From positions 496,001 to 560,000 of the forward strand of contig NZ_QQAW01000001.1 of the NCBI RefSeq assembly GCF_003350405.1: 64,000 bases of DNA, in the 5' to 3' direction. Both the position numbers and the translations under genes were made by a program. The stretch is from Gluconacetobacter liquefaciens (lineage in GTDB: Bacteria > Pseudomonadota > Alphaproteobacteria > Acetobacterales > Acetobacteraceae). The notes under the pieces were generated by a model, which made no database searches, was not told the origin of the DNA, and worked only from the letters and a program-made list of their open reading frames with translations. Positions 42,839-51,751 of the stretch are shown here, in pieces (position 1 is the stretch's first letter; the number at the start of each line of letters is the position of its first letter).

Positions 42839-44380
42839 TCAGCCGTGCGAAACCGGGGTGGCGTCAGGATAGGTGCCCTCCCACCCGCCGCCAAGCGCAC
42901 GGTAAAGCTGCGTCACCGCGCGCGAAATCTCGGTCGTCGCATCCACGAAGCGCGCCTGCGAGGCCAGAAGCTGGTTCTGCACCGTCAGCACGGTCAGGAA
43001 GTCCGAGGCCCCCGCCTTGTATTGCATCCGCGCGGTCTCGACGGCGATCTCGTTTTCCCGCACCGCCTCGCGCAGCCGGTCGCGTTCCGATTGCGCGGTC
43101 GCCAGGTCGGCCATCGCGTCATCCACTTCCTGCCATGCCTTCAGCACGGTCCGCCGCAGCATGATCGCGGCCTCCTTCTGCTGCGCCTTGCGCAGACGAA
43201 GCTGCCCCGTCAGCCGCCCACCCTCGAACAGCGGCAGCGTCGCCGTCGGCCCGAACCCGTACTGGCGCGAGGCCCACGATCCCAGCCCGCTGAATTGCAA
43301 CGCCTGGATATCGAGGCTCCCGGACAGCGTGATGCGCGGGAAGAAATCCGCCACCGCCACGCCGACACTGGCAGTTGCGACATGCAGCCGCTCTTCCGCC
43401 ATGCGGATATCCGGCCGCCGCTCGGCCAGTTGCGACGGCAGCCCGACGGGCAGGTCGGCCGGCACCGGCGGAATCGGCGCCGGCTTGCCAAGCTGGGCAT
43501 TCAGCGCCCCAGGCTCCCGGGCCACCAGAAAACTCAACGCATTGAGCAGATGCACCTGCTGGCGCTCCAGCGGCGACCGCTGGGCCTCGAAACCCCGCAA
43601 TTGCCCCGTCGAATCCGCCACATCCAGCCGCGTGGCGGCCCCCCGGTCGAAGCGCATCGTCGTCAGCCGCACGCTGTCGCGCGCAATGGCGATGTTGTGG
43701 TCCAGAATCGCCAGCCGCGCCTGCACGCCCCGCAGGTCGATATAATCCTGCGCGGTCTCGGCCATCAGCGACACCAGCACGTCGCGGCGCATATCCTCGC
43801 TGGCGCGCATGGCGGCCGTGGCCGCCTCGACCTGCCGGCGCACATGCCCCCACAGATCGACTTCCCACGAGGCATTCATGCCGTATTGCGGCAGGTTGAA
43901 CGACGGATTGCCCACACTGCCCGGCAGCGCGGTTGGCCCGAACCCCTGCGTGCCGCTGGCCACGGTGCCGGCCTGCTCGCGCTCCATGGTGCCCAGCAAG
44001 CCGAGAATGCCGTTGGTGCTGGCCCGCTCCCGCGCATAGGACGCATTGGCCTCGGCATGCGGAAACTGCGCCGCGCTGGCAATCCGCCGCTCGGCCGCAC
44101 TCTCCATCAGCCGCAGCGACGCCGCCTGAAGGTCGAGGTTCTCCGCCGCCACATCCTGTTCCAGCGCGGTCAGCACCGGGTCGTTGAACTGCCGCCACCA
44201 TTGCGGGTCGGTCGAAGCCATCACCGGATGGCTGGCCGCCGGCGCGACGCTCTGATGCCACGCACTCGGGCCCGGCACCGCCGGCTTGTGATAGTCGGGT
44301 CCGACCGTGCAGGCGGTCAGTGCCGCAAGGCCAAGAATGACGGCCCAGGGCCGGAGGCCGGGCCGTCCGGTGCACATCAT
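42839..44380 (-). CDS. Outer-membrane efflux lipoprotein (NodT/OprM-type)
   Basis: 513 residues from MMCTGRPGLRPWAVIL, with lipobox LTAC giving an acylated Cys. Family motifs: CTVGPDYHKPAVP after the lipid Cys, WEVDLWGHVRRQVEAA, DYIDLRGVQARL, VPADLPVGLPSQLAERRPDI, RRTVLKAWQEVDDAMADL and the second-repeat QYKAGASDFLTVL. It forms the trimeric outer-membrane channel of the tripartite pump with the EmrA- and EmrB-like proteins upstream. A copy of the GC-rich 3' repeat lies in the 139-bp gap after the adaptor gene, so pump subunit ratios may be set there. Confidence 0.9.
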   Translation of the reverse strand: MMCTGRPGLRPWAVILGLAALTACTVGPDYHKPAVPGPSAWHQSVAPAASHPVMASTDPQWWRQFNDPVLTALEQDVAAENLDLQAASLRLMESAAERRIASAAQFPHAEANASYARERASTNGILGLLGTMEREQAGTVASGTQGFGPTALPGSVGNPSFNLPQYGMNASWEVDLWGHVRRQVEAATAAMRASEDMRRDVLVSLMAETAQDYIDLRGVQARLAILDHNIAIARDSVRLTTMRFDRGAATRLDVADSTGQLRGFEAQRSPLERQQVHLLNALSFLVAREPGALNAQLGKPAPIPPVPADLPVGLPSQLAERRPDIRMAEERLHVATASVGVAVADFFPRITLSGSLDIQALQFSGLGSWASRQYGFGPTATLPLFEGGRLTGQLRLRKAQQKEAAIMLRRTVLKAWQEVDDAMADLATAQSERDRLREAVRENEIAVETARMQYKAGASDFLTVLTVQNQLLASQARFVDATTEISRAVTQLYRALGGGWEGTYPDATPVSHG

Positions 44381-44404
44381 GGAAGAACCTGTCTGGACAT
44401 GTGG

Positions 44405-44513
44405 ACTGGTCAGCGAGAGCAGCCCAGGGGGCCGTGCCCGCCACGGACTTTCGCGCACCGAAGCGGAGCGGAGAAAACGCGCGTCCGATCGCCGCCGGCG
44501 CGCGTTCCCAGAC
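44405..44513 (-). repeat. GC-rich 3'-end repeat, copy 4
   Basis: On the minus strand it reads AACGCGCGCCGGCGGCGATC then GGACGCGCGTTTTCT and CGCTTCGGTGC, aligning with copies 1-3. It begins within 7 bases of the stop codon of the EmrA-like gene (44520) and has the same orientation. Confidence 0.6.
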
Positions 44514-44519
44514 AGGGCC

Positions 44520-45596
44520 TTAACGCCAGACATAGCGTGCGTCATGGGCATGCGGGCCTGCGGGTTGAGAGGCGGTGTCGATGCTGACTTCCACCGACAT
44601 GCCGACACGCACCCTGGCCGCCAGCGGCTGGCCGGGGTCGAATGTCAGCTTCACCGGCACGCGCTGCACGACCTTGGTGAAATTGCCGGTGGCGTTATCC
44701 GGCTGGATCGGCGCAAACGCCACGCCGGTCGCCGGTGCCAGCGAGTCCACATGCGCCTTCAGCGGCTGGCCGGGGAAGGTATCGACCCAGACGGTCGCAC
44801 TCTGCCCCGTCTGCACATGCGTCAACTGGGTTTCCTGGTAATTCGCCAGCACATAGGCCGCCTGCGTCGGCACCACGGCCAGGACGGCGGTGCCCGGATG
44901 CACATAGGCGCCCACGCGTACCCCGCGCTCGCCGACAACGCCGCTCACCGGGGCCGGAATGGTGCAGTAAGACAGGTTCAGTTCCGCCTGCCGCGCGTCA
45001 CCCTGCGCCTGCAACAGTTCGCCCTGCGCCCGCGCAAGCTGCGCCTTCAGCACATCGACCTGCCGCACGGCGCTGTCGGTCGCGGCCTCGTCGCGCGCCA
45101 TGGCTGCCTCGGTCTCCTTCTCGCGGGCCTCGGTGGCCTGCTTCTGCTCCACCGTGCCCGCCCCGCCCGACGACAGGTCGCGATAACGCGCCATGTTCTG
45201 CCGCGCGAATTGCAGCGTCGCCTGGTCGGCCCGTACCGCCGCCTTCGTCCCGGCAATCACCGAATCCTGCCGTGCCAGTTCGGCCTCCAGGTTCGCCACC
45301 GTGCCCTGCGCGGCCTGCAACCGGCCACGGGCCACATCCAGCGCGGCGCGGTAATCGTCATCCTCGATATGCGCCAGTTCCTCGCCCGCGCGCACCGCCT
45401 CGTTATCCTCGGCGAGCACGCGGTCGATCCGGCCGGCAACCTTGGGGGCCACGGCGGTGAAATCGGCGGTCACATAGGCATCGTTGGTATATTGGTCGAC
45501 ACCGTTGCCCATCACCAGCCGGCTGCCGCCCCAGGCGGCAAGCGCGAGCACGATGGCGGTACTGCCGGCATATAGCAGGGGTTTTCTGTAAATCAT
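44520..45596 (-). CDS. EmrA/HlyD-type membrane-fusion protein
   Basis: 358 residues: one N-terminal transmembrane helix (LLYAGSTAIVLALAAWGG, residues 6-24), then a biotinyl-lipoyl-like segment (YVTADFTAVAPKVAGRIDRV), a long coiled-coil hairpin with heptads (about 85-190), the second lipoyl half (CTIPAPVSGVVGERGVRVG) and the beta-barrel. It bridges the MFS pump and the outer-membrane lipoprotein. It begins 20 bases after the MFS gene on the same strand. Confidence 0.9.
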   Translation of the reverse strand: MIYRKPLLYAGSTAIVLALAAWGGSRLVMGNGVDQYTNDAYVTADFTAVAPKVAGRIDRVLAEDNEAVRAGEELAHIEDDDYRAALDVARGRLQAAQGTVANLEAELARQDSVIAGTKAAVRADQATLQFARQNMARYRDLSSGGAGTVEQKQATEAREKETEAAMARDEAATDSAVRQVDVLKAQLARAQGELLQAQGDARQAELNLSYCTIPAPVSGVVGERGVRVGAYVHPGTAVLAVVPTQAAYVLANYQETQLTHVQTGQSATVWVDTFPGQPLKAHVDSLAPATGVAFAPIQPDNATGNFTKVVQRVPVKLTFDPGQPLAARVRVGMSVEVSIDTASQPAGPHAHDARYVWR

Positions 45597-45615
45597 GCGA
45601 TAGGGTCCGCGAGGT

Positions 45616-47313
45616 TCAGTGGGCGGGAGCCGTCGCCGACGGCGGGCGAGGCGGATAGACGCGACGGGGCAGGACGACGTTCAGAACGGCATAGAACAGG
45701 CAGACCCAGATCAGGATGAAATAGATATCCGCCAGCCCGAGCACGAGCGCCTGCTCGTGAATAAAGGTGTGAAAGACCTCCAGCGCATTGCGCGCGACAT
45801 GCCCGGCATCGGGCGAGGTCCCCGCAAGCTGCTGGCCGATCGGCTCGCCCAGCCCTTGCAGCGCCAGCCCGTGCGTGCCGTGGTGGTCGAGCAGCATGGT
45901 GGAGTGATACTGTTCCCGCCGCCGCGTCAGCGCGGCGAACAGTGCGAAGGCCACGGCATTGGCCAGCCCCTTGAGCATGTTGACCATGCCCGAGATGAAC
46001 GGCCCATCCGCCGGCCCCAGCGCCAGCGTCGCCAGCATCAGGGTCGGGATCACCGTCATCGGCTGGCCGAAGACCTGCAGGATCTGGATGATGTAGAAAT
46101 TGTCCCGCACCCAGTCGGGCGTCAACCAGGTGCCGCACCATGCCGCCGCCGCCAGGCACAGCATGCCGCCGGCCAGCACATAGCGGCAATCGACGCGCCG
46201 GCTGTTGCAGATGGCGGCAATCAGCGGAAGCATGACCAGTTGCGGCAACGCCACCACCAGCGAGACCGGCACCATCTGGATCGGCCGATAGCCGCGCACC
46301 TCGGCCAGGTAGGTGGCCGGCAGTTCCGCCATCAGGCTGCATATCGCCAGAATCCCCACCAGCGACAGCAGCGAGGCCTGGATATTGCGCGACAGCCAGT
46401 AATGGATTTTGAAATACGGGCTGGGATGGAAGGATTCGTTGATCAGGAACACGACGAACGCCGCCCCGCCCCAGATGGCCAGGTTCGTGATGACGGGCGA
46501 GCGGAACCAGTCCAGCCGGTCGCCCTGATACAGCACGATCACGAGCGAGCAGATGGCGGGCAGCCCGACCAGCAGCCCGAGCCAGTTGAATTTCGCGAAC
46601 CGCTCCAGATGCATCGGGTCGCGCGGCAACCCGTAGGCCAGCATGCCGATCGCCAGCGCCGCCATGGGAATGATCTCCCAATACAGCCAGTGCCAGCCGA
46701 CATGTTCGAACCAGAAAGCTTCCAGCGGCAGGCCCAGATTGGGGCCGAAGGTCGCACTCATGGCATAGCCACCGATGCCGAAAACACGAATTTCCGCCGG
46801 CAGATATTTCAGCATCACGGTCATCAGCACCGGCGGCAGGCACCCACCCGCCAGCCCCTGGAAGGCCCGCAGCACGCATAGCGCGGTCATGTCGGGCATG
46901 AAGGGGGCCGGAATCGCCAGCAGCGCCATCACCGCCGTGATGAAGATCGAAAAGCGATAGATCGAGAACGTCATGTAAAACCACGGCGTGAACGCCATGG
47001 ATGCGATGTTGAACGCCTCGTAGATGGTGGTCAGCCAAGTCCCCTCGTCGTGGCCCAGATGCATGGCCCCGCGAATGTCCGACAGGCCGATTTCCGTCAC
47101 GTGCTCATTGAAGCCCGCCACATGCACGGCCAGCAGCATCCCCAGACAGCCGATGATCGTCCGCAGCCCGAAGGGCGGGATATAGGACGGCAGTGGCGGC
47201 GCGGCATGGATCACCGGCGCCGCGGACGCGGGCGAGGGGGCTGCCGGCGCAGCCATGGCCGGCCCGTCCGGGGCTGCCGCACTGCCGCGTTTGTCAGGAT
47301 GGTCCGAAATCAT
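45616..47313 (-). CDS. EmrB/QacA-type MFS transporter, DHA2 family
   Basis: 565 residues with about 14 hydrophobic segments. After an Ala/Pro-rich 45-residue cytoplasmic N-terminus come VTEIGLSDIRGAMHLGHDEG (the EmrB-type helix-1 loop), AFQGLAGGCLPPVLMTVML and EAFWFEHVGWHWLYWEIIP, the family-typical FEHVGWHWLYWEI motif, and FGQPMTVIPTLMLATLALGP near the C-terminus. It drives proton-coupled export of lipophilic or phenolic compounds; the real substrate is unknown. It is the first gene of a three-gene pump operon, divergent from a LysR regulator across an operator-bearing 118-bp gap. Confidence 0.9.
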   Translation of the reverse strand: MISDHPDKRGSAAAPDGPAMAAPAAPSPASAAPVIHAAPPLPSYIPPFGLRTIIGCLGMLLAVHVAGFNEHVTEIGLSDIRGAMHLGHDEGTWLTTIYEAFNIASMAFTPWFYMTFSIYRFSIFITAVMALLAIPAPFMPDMTALCVLRAFQGLAGGCLPPVLMTVMLKYLPAEIRVFGIGGYAMSATFGPNLGLPLEAFWFEHVGWHWLYWEIIPMAALAIGMLAYGLPRDPMHLERFAKFNWLGLLVGLPAICSLVIVLYQGDRLDWFRSPVITNLAIWGGAAFVVFLINESFHPSPYFKIHYWLSRNIQASLLSLVGILAICSLMAELPATYLAEVRGYRPIQMVPVSLVVALPQLVMLPLIAAICNSRRVDCRYVLAGGMLCLAAAAWCGTWLTPDWVRDNFYIIQILQVFGQPMTVIPTLMLATLALGPADGPFISGMVNMLKGLANAVAFALFAALTRRREQYHSTMLLDHHGTHGLALQGLGEPIGQQLAGTSPDAGHVARNALEVFHTFIHEQALVLGLADIYFILIWVCLFYAVLNVVLPRRVYPPRPPSATAPAH

Positions 47314-47340
47314 GCCCGGATCATCATCGAAATCGAAACG

Positions 47341-47386
47341 CGGAATACCTCCATTCCGATCAGGTCAGGATTCCGCTTTCCGGAAG
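47341..47386. promoter_or_regulatory. Palindromic operator between efflux operon and lysR
   Basis: CGGAAT (47341-47346), 6 bases, ATTCCG (47353-47358) is a perfect inverted repeat. A second ATTCCG (47370-47375) and CGGAAG (47381-47386) follow with similar spacing. The pairs lie 17 and 28 bases apart between the divergent MFS and lysR starts. This is the expected layout for the LysR-type regulator binding sites (inference). Confidence 0.55.
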
Positions 47387-47431
47387 CGTTTCGGCTAGCC
47401 TTTCCCCTGCATGAAAAGATAGGCTGCCCGG

Positions 47432-48352
47432 ATGCGTGGATACGATCTCGACCTGTTGCGCTTCCTTCAGGTGCTGATTGAAGAGCAGAGCGTCTCCATC
47501 GCCGCCCGGCGCATGCATGTCAGCGAACCGGCAATGAGCCGCCACCTGGCCAAATTGCGCACCGTGTTCGGTGACCCGATCCTGGTGCCGTCAGGCCGGC
47601 ACCTGATCGCGTCCGCCTTCGCGCTGGGCATTCGCGACCGGGTACAGGCGGTCGTGCGCGCCGCCGACGGGCTGATCGAAACCCAGGTCCTGGCCGACCT
47701 GCGCAACATGGCGCCCAAATTCACCATCCGCGCCAACGATGTCGTCATCGCCCCGATGGCCCTGCCACTGATGCGCGCGCTGCGGCAGGACTGCCCGAAC
47801 TGCGAACTGGTCTTCGCGCCCGAAGTCGACGACGCCGCCAACCAGGCCCTGCGCGAGGACGCGATCGACCTCTATATCGGCGCGACCGACATGCTGAAGC
47901 CGGAAATCCGCCGCCAGACCATTTTCTACAACATCATGAAGGCGCTGGTGCGGAAGGATCACCCGATCTTCGCCGAGGGCATCACGCCCGAAGCTCTGAC
48001 CCGCTACGACCATATCAGCATCTCGCGCCGTGGCCGCGCCCGTGGCCCGATCGACCGCATCCTGCGCGACCAGTATGGCCTGTCCCGCCGCGTCGTCCTG
48101 GTCGTCCCGCATTACAAGGCCATGATCGACAGCATGCGCGACACGGACCTCATCCTGACGCTGCCCGACATGGCCCTGCATCGCGTGCCGCTGGCCGAAC
48201 GCGGCCTGGCGCTGTTCGACTACCCGTTCCCGCTGCCTCGCGTCGAAGCCTTCCAGGCCTGGCACCCAAGGCGCGACAACGACCCGGTCCACCGCTGGCT
48301 GCGCGAAACCATCTTCCGCGTCGCCCGCCAGATCCAGAGCGAACTGGGCTGA
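47432..48352 (+). CDS. LysR-family transcriptional regulator (NodD/NahR-like)
   Basis: 306 residues, the standard length. N-terminal winged HTH: DLDLLRFLQVLIEEQSVSIA, AARRMHVSEPAMSRHLAKLR, FGDPILVPSGR, the NodD/NahR-type variant. A periplasmic-binding-like effector domain follows from about residue 95 (PKFTIRANDVVIAP, ALVRKDHPIFAEG). It is divergently transcribed from the three-gene efflux operon and probably controls it in response to an aromatic inducer (inference from class and context). Confidence 0.9.
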   Translation: MRGYDLDLLRFLQVLIEEQSVSIAARRMHVSEPAMSRHLAKLRTVFGDPILVPSGRHLIASAFALGIRDRVQAVVRAADGLIETQVLADLRNMAPKFTIRANDVVIAPMALPLMRALRQDCPNCELVFAPEVDDAANQALREDAIDLYIGATDMLKPEIRRQTIFYNIMKALVRKDHPIFAEGITPEALTRYDHISISRRGRARGPIDRILRDQYGLSRRVVLVVPHYKAMIDSMRDTDLILTLPDMALHRVPLAERGLALFDYPFPLPRVEAFQAWHPRRDNDPVHRWLRETIFRVARQIQSELG

Positions 48353-48430
48353 AAACCTGTTTGAAAAACCAGCCTGTCGCGTGAAAACGCCGCCAAGATA
48401 ACGTCGCGGACAGCCGCAGACTGTCCGCTC

Positions 48431-48847
48431 TCAGCGCGCCACCTCCGGCGGCAAAGGCCGGGGCCGGCGATCGTCATCGATGGCTACGAAGGTAAACACA
48501 CCTTCGGTCACCTTCACCGTCTCATGCGAATGGCGTGCCCGCCGCCAGGTCTGCACATGGATCGACATCGAGGACCGCCCGGTACGCACGATATCGGTAT
48601 AAAGGCTCACCTCGTCGCCGATCAGCACCGGCTGATGCAGGATCACCTTGTCGATCGCCACCGTCACGCAGCGGCCCCTTGCCCGCAACGCGGCGGCGGT
48701 GCCGGCGGCCAGATCCATCTGAGACATCAGCCAGCCGCCAAAGATATCGCCCGCCGCGTTGGCATCGGCCGGCATGGCCACCACGCGAATGGTCGGCGGC
48801 CCGGCCGGCGGTACGGGGGCGGTTTCCGGCTGGTCTGAATCGGTCAC
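48431..48847 (-). CDS. yciA: Acyl-CoA thioesterase, YciA-type hotdog
   Basis: 138 residues from a GTG (48847) preceded by GGGAG at 8 bases; the TTG-started longer frame has no such site. YciA hallmarks: VVAMPADANAAGDIFGGWLM with the catalytic Asp, SQMDLAAG, VAIDKVILHQPVLIGDEVSL, and C-terminal KVTEGVFTFVAIDDDRRPRP. It hydrolyses a wide range of acyl-CoAs in the cytoplasm. It follows the AMP nucleosidase gene by 35 bases on the same strand. Confidence 0.88.
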   Translation of the reverse strand: MTDSDQPETAPVPPAGPPTIRVVAMPADANAAGDIFGGWLMSQMDLAAGTAAALRARGRCVTVAIDKVILHQPVLIGDEVSLYTDIVRTGRSSMSIHVQTWRRARHSHETVKVTEGVFTFVAIDDDRRPRPLPPEVAR

Positions 48848-48882
48848 GCAATCATCTCCCTGCTTTGGCCGAAGCCATGCAC

Positions 48883-50340
48883 TCAACGAAACGGGGGCTC
48901 GTCGAAACCGCGTAGCTTGCGCGAATGCAGGCGGTCCACCCCCTGCGTGCGCAACAGGCGCATCGTTTCGATTCCTACCGTCAGATGCTGGGCCACGCGC
49001 TCGCGGTAGAAGGCATTGGCCATCCCCCGCAATTTCAGCTCGCCATGCAGCGGTTTGTCAGACACGCACAGCAAGGTGCCGTACGGCACGCGGAAGCGGA
49101 ACCCGTTGGCGGCAATGGTGGCGGACTCCATGTCCACCGCGATGGATCGCGACATGTTGATCTGCGTGAACAGTGCCTTCAGCCGCAATTCCCAGTTCCG
49201 GTTGTCGGTCGTCATCACCGTGCCGGTGCGCAACCGGGTCTTCAGTTCGGAATCGTGCAGCCCGGTCACCCGCGCCGTCACGTCCTGCAACGCCACCTGC
49301 ACTTCGGCGATCGGCGGCACCGGCACCCAGGGCGGCAGGTCGTCGTCCAGCACATGGTCGTCGCGCACATAGCCATGCGCCAGCACGTAGTCGCCCAGCC
49401 GCTGGGTCCGCCGCAGGCCGGCGCAATGGCCCACCATCAGCCAGCAATGCGGCCGCAGCACCGCCAGATGGTCGGTAATCGTCTTCGCGTTGGCCGGTCC
49501 CACGCCGATATTCACCAGCGTGATCCCGTCGCCATCCGGTCGGCACAGATGATAGGCCGGCATCTGCGGCAGCGATCCGCTCAAAGGCGGCCGGGCGGCA
49601 TCCCCCCGCCGATGGATCTGGTCGCCGGGCTCCACGAAGCGGTCATATTCGCCGCCCAGATCCACCTGCGCGCGCCCATAGTCGCGAAAGGCATCCACAT
49701 ACCGCTGATAGTTGGTCAGCAGGATGAAGCGCTGCACATGCCGTGGTGCGGTGCCGGTATAATGATGCAGCCGCGCCAACGAATAATCGGTACGTTCGGC
49801 GGTGAACAGCGACAGCGGACGCGCTTCGTCCGGGTGCGGGATCAGCGCGCAATTGGCGATGCTGTCGTCGGTGGCGTGCAGGTCCGGCAGCGCGTAATGA
49901 CGCTGCAACAGGCGCAGGTCATCTTCCGTGATGGCGGTCACGGCCTCTTCCATCACATAAGGCAGCGGGATCGGCCGGCGCGACCGCCCCACCAGCACCG
50001 GCTGGCGGTAATGATGCAGCAGGATGCCGATCTGCTCGCGCCAGTAATCGCGAAACAGTTCCGGGTGAGTCAGGGTGGTGCCGTAGAATCCCGGCTCCAG
50101 CACCACGTCGAAGGGCGGCCTCGTCTCCTCGGCCAGCGGCGCCCGGCTGACGGCGAAGGCGAGGTAGGGATAGGTCGGCACAACCGGTTCGGCGGGCTGT
50201 CGCCGGCCGAAGGCGGCGCGCAAGGCATGCACGGCGGTTTCGTAAAGGTCGGCAATGCGCCGCACCGCTGCTTCCGCATCGTCGAAGGCTTCGAAATCCG
50301 TCCCCACACGGTCGCGGATCGCGGCGAAATCATCGTTCAT
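48883..50340 (-). CDS. amn: AMP nucleosidase
   Basis: 485 residues, the E. coli Amn length. It cleaves AMP to adenine and ribose 5-phosphate, connecting nucleotides to pentose phosphates. N-terminal domain segments TDFEAFDDAEAAV and ALPDLHATDDSIANCALIP, then the phosphorylase-like catalytic domain with VNIGVGPANAKTITDHLAVL, LMVGHCAGLRRTQRLGDYV and AVDMESATIAANGFRFRVPY. AAGGA precedes the ATG at 50340. It follows the TonB gene by 54 bases. Confidence 0.92.
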   Translation of the reverse strand: MNDDFAAIRDRVGTDFEAFDDAEAAVRRIADLYETAVHALRAAFGRRQPAEPVVPTYPYLAFAVSRAPLAEETRPPFDVVLEPGFYGTTLTHPELFRDYWREQIGILLHHYRQPVLVGRSRRPIPLPYVMEEAVTAITEDDLRLLQRHYALPDLHATDDSIANCALIPHPDEARPLSLFTAERTDYSLARLHHYTGTAPRHVQRFILLTNYQRYVDAFRDYGRAQVDLGGEYDRFVEPGDQIHRRGDAARPPLSGSLPQMPAYHLCRPDGDGITLVNIGVGPANAKTITDHLAVLRPHCWLMVGHCAGLRRTQRLGDYVLAHGYVRDDHVLDDDLPPWVPVPPIAEVQVALQDVTARVTGLHDSELKTRLRTGTVMTTDNRNWELRLKALFTQINMSRSIAVDMESATIAANGFRFRVPYGTLLCVSDKPLHGELKLRGMANAFYRERVAQHLTVGIETMRLLRTQGVDRLHSRKLRGFDEPPFR

Positions 50341-50394
50341 GCGCCATTCCTTCCGCTGCAAGCGCCCTCCTTTCCAGCGCCCTCTGGCCGGGGG

Positions 50395-51540
50395 TCAGCG
50401 CCGGATCAGGATATAGTTGATCGTCACGTCGATATCGAAATGGTCGCCCGTCATGTCCGGCGGTACCGGCGGCAGTTCGGCCCCATGGAACATGCCGGTG
50501 GTCGCGGCATCCAGATAGTACGATCCCGACTGGCCCGTCAGCCGCACCCCGCGCACGCGCCCGCTGCGGTCCAGCACCACATGCACTGTCGAAGCTCCGT
50601 CGTCGCCGGCACGGGCCGCTTCCTCGGGATAATACATGTGGGTGCGGATCCAGCGGTCGATTTCCTCGCCATAATCCTCGCTGACGCCCCGCACCTGCGT
50701 CTGGCTCGAATAGGGCGCGTTCAACTGCCCGTTGCGTACCACCGGCCCCACCGACAGGTCGATCGGCCCGCCGGAGCCACCCGCGCGGCCGCGCCGCTGG
50801 CGCACCGGCCCCGGCGACGGGGCGAAGGACAGGTCCATCGGGTGGTCGAAGGGCGAAGGCGCATGGCTGGGCGTGCGCTGCCGGTTCGGCTGCGTGTGGC
50901 GCGGCGTGGGGTGCGCCGTCGGGTGGGTCGCCTGGCCGGGGCTCTGCATCGCCGGGTTGGGGGGCTCGGCAGAAGGCTGGTCGGGCAGGGTCTGGTCCGA
51001 CGGCGTGCGCGGCAGCGGCGGGGCCGCCGGCGTCTGCGGCGATGGCACGCTGGGCGAGGGCGAGGAATCGCTGGGCTGCGGCTCGTCGGGCTGCGGCGTG
51101 GTCGGCGTCGGCTTGGCGTGCGACCCGCTGCCCCCCGCCTGGTCGGGCGAATTGCGCCCTTGCAGGCCGCTGGAGGCCGGCGGGGTGAACATCATCTCCA
51201 CGGTCGGCGCCTCGGGTGCGGACGACCCCCCGGCATGATGGCGCGCCGCCTGGAGTATGATCGCCAGCAGCACCAGATGCAGCGCGGCGGAAATCGCGAG
51301 CACGGTCGCAACGCCCGGTTCCGCTACCGTATCCGGCCGGATCATCGGCGCGCCGGACTGTTTCAGCGGCTGGTAGTCGGCAGGGCGGGCAACAGGCTCG
51401 GGGCGCAGGCCCTCGCGCCCGTGGGGGCGCTCCGGCGGTTCCGGCGGGCGTGCCGAACGCGCCCGAACATCCGCGCGCGGGATCAGGACGGGCTCCTCGG
51501 CCTGGCGATGGCGGGAGGAAGGACTGAGTGTCACCGTCAT
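50395..51540 (-). CDS. TonB-family energy transducer
   Basis: 381 residues. A long cytoplasmic N-terminus (about 76 residues, Arg/Pro-rich) precedes a single transmembrane helix (VATVLAISAALHLVLLAII, 78-96) carrying the S..H (SAALH) pattern needed to couple to ExbBD. Then comes a roughly 190-residue Pro/Gln/Ser/Thr-rich spacer and a C-terminal TonB domain (YYPEEAARAGDDGASTVHVV, GRVRGVRLTGQSGSYYLDAA). A shorter start at an ATG for MIRPDTVAEP is possible. It transmits proton-motive force to TonB-dependent receptors, of which this window has three. No exbB/exbD nearby. Confidence 0.8.
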   Translation of the reverse strand: MTVTLSPSSRHRQAEEPVLIPRADVRARSARPPEPPERPHGREGLRPEPVARPADYQPLKQSGAPMIRPDTVAEPGVATVLAISAALHLVLLAIILQAARHHAGGSSAPEAPTVEMMFTPPASSGLQGRNSPDQAGGSGSHAKPTPTTPQPDEPQPSDSSPSPSVPSPQTPAAPPLPRTPSDQTLPDQPSAEPPNPAMQSPGQATHPTAHPTPRHTQPNRQRTPSHAPSPFDHPMDLSFAPSPGPVRQRRGRAGGSGGPIDLSVGPVVRNGQLNAPYSSQTQVRGVSEDYGEEIDRWIRTHMYYPEEAARAGDDGASTVHVVLDRSGRVRGVRLTGQSGSYYLDAATTGMFHGAELPPVPPDMTGDHFDIDVTINYILIRR

Positions 51541-51615
51541 GAAGTGCCGGGAGTCTCCGCGTGGTCGCCTGCGGCGCGTGGTCTTTCGGGACCCTAGCCG
51601 TTGGCGGTCCCGTTG

Positions 51616-51650
51616 TCATGATATCTTGCCGTCATGATATCGTATCATGA
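51616..51650. promoter_or_regulatory. Putative palindromic operator between TonB and AlkA genes
   Basis: TCATGATA (51632-51639), TCG, TATCATGA (51643-51650) is a perfect 8-bp inverted repeat with a 3-base centre. The half TCATGATATC also occurs directly at 51616-51625, 16 bases upstream. It lies 75-110 bp from the TonB start and about 100 bp from the AlkA start. The binding regulator is unknown. Confidence 0.5.
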
Positions 51651-51751
51651 TGTCACCGTCGGCCCGGCGTTACCACGTCGAACGCGGAACCGGGCCGAAA
51701 ATCCGCACCCCATTGCCGCTCACCCGCCGTTCCGCCAGGCTCTCACCCATC

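Noticed and set aside
48925-51597. 890-codon plus-strand frame across the amn and TonB genes
   Set aside because: It spans two well-supported minus-strand genes and reads as low-complexity His/Arg/Gly protein.
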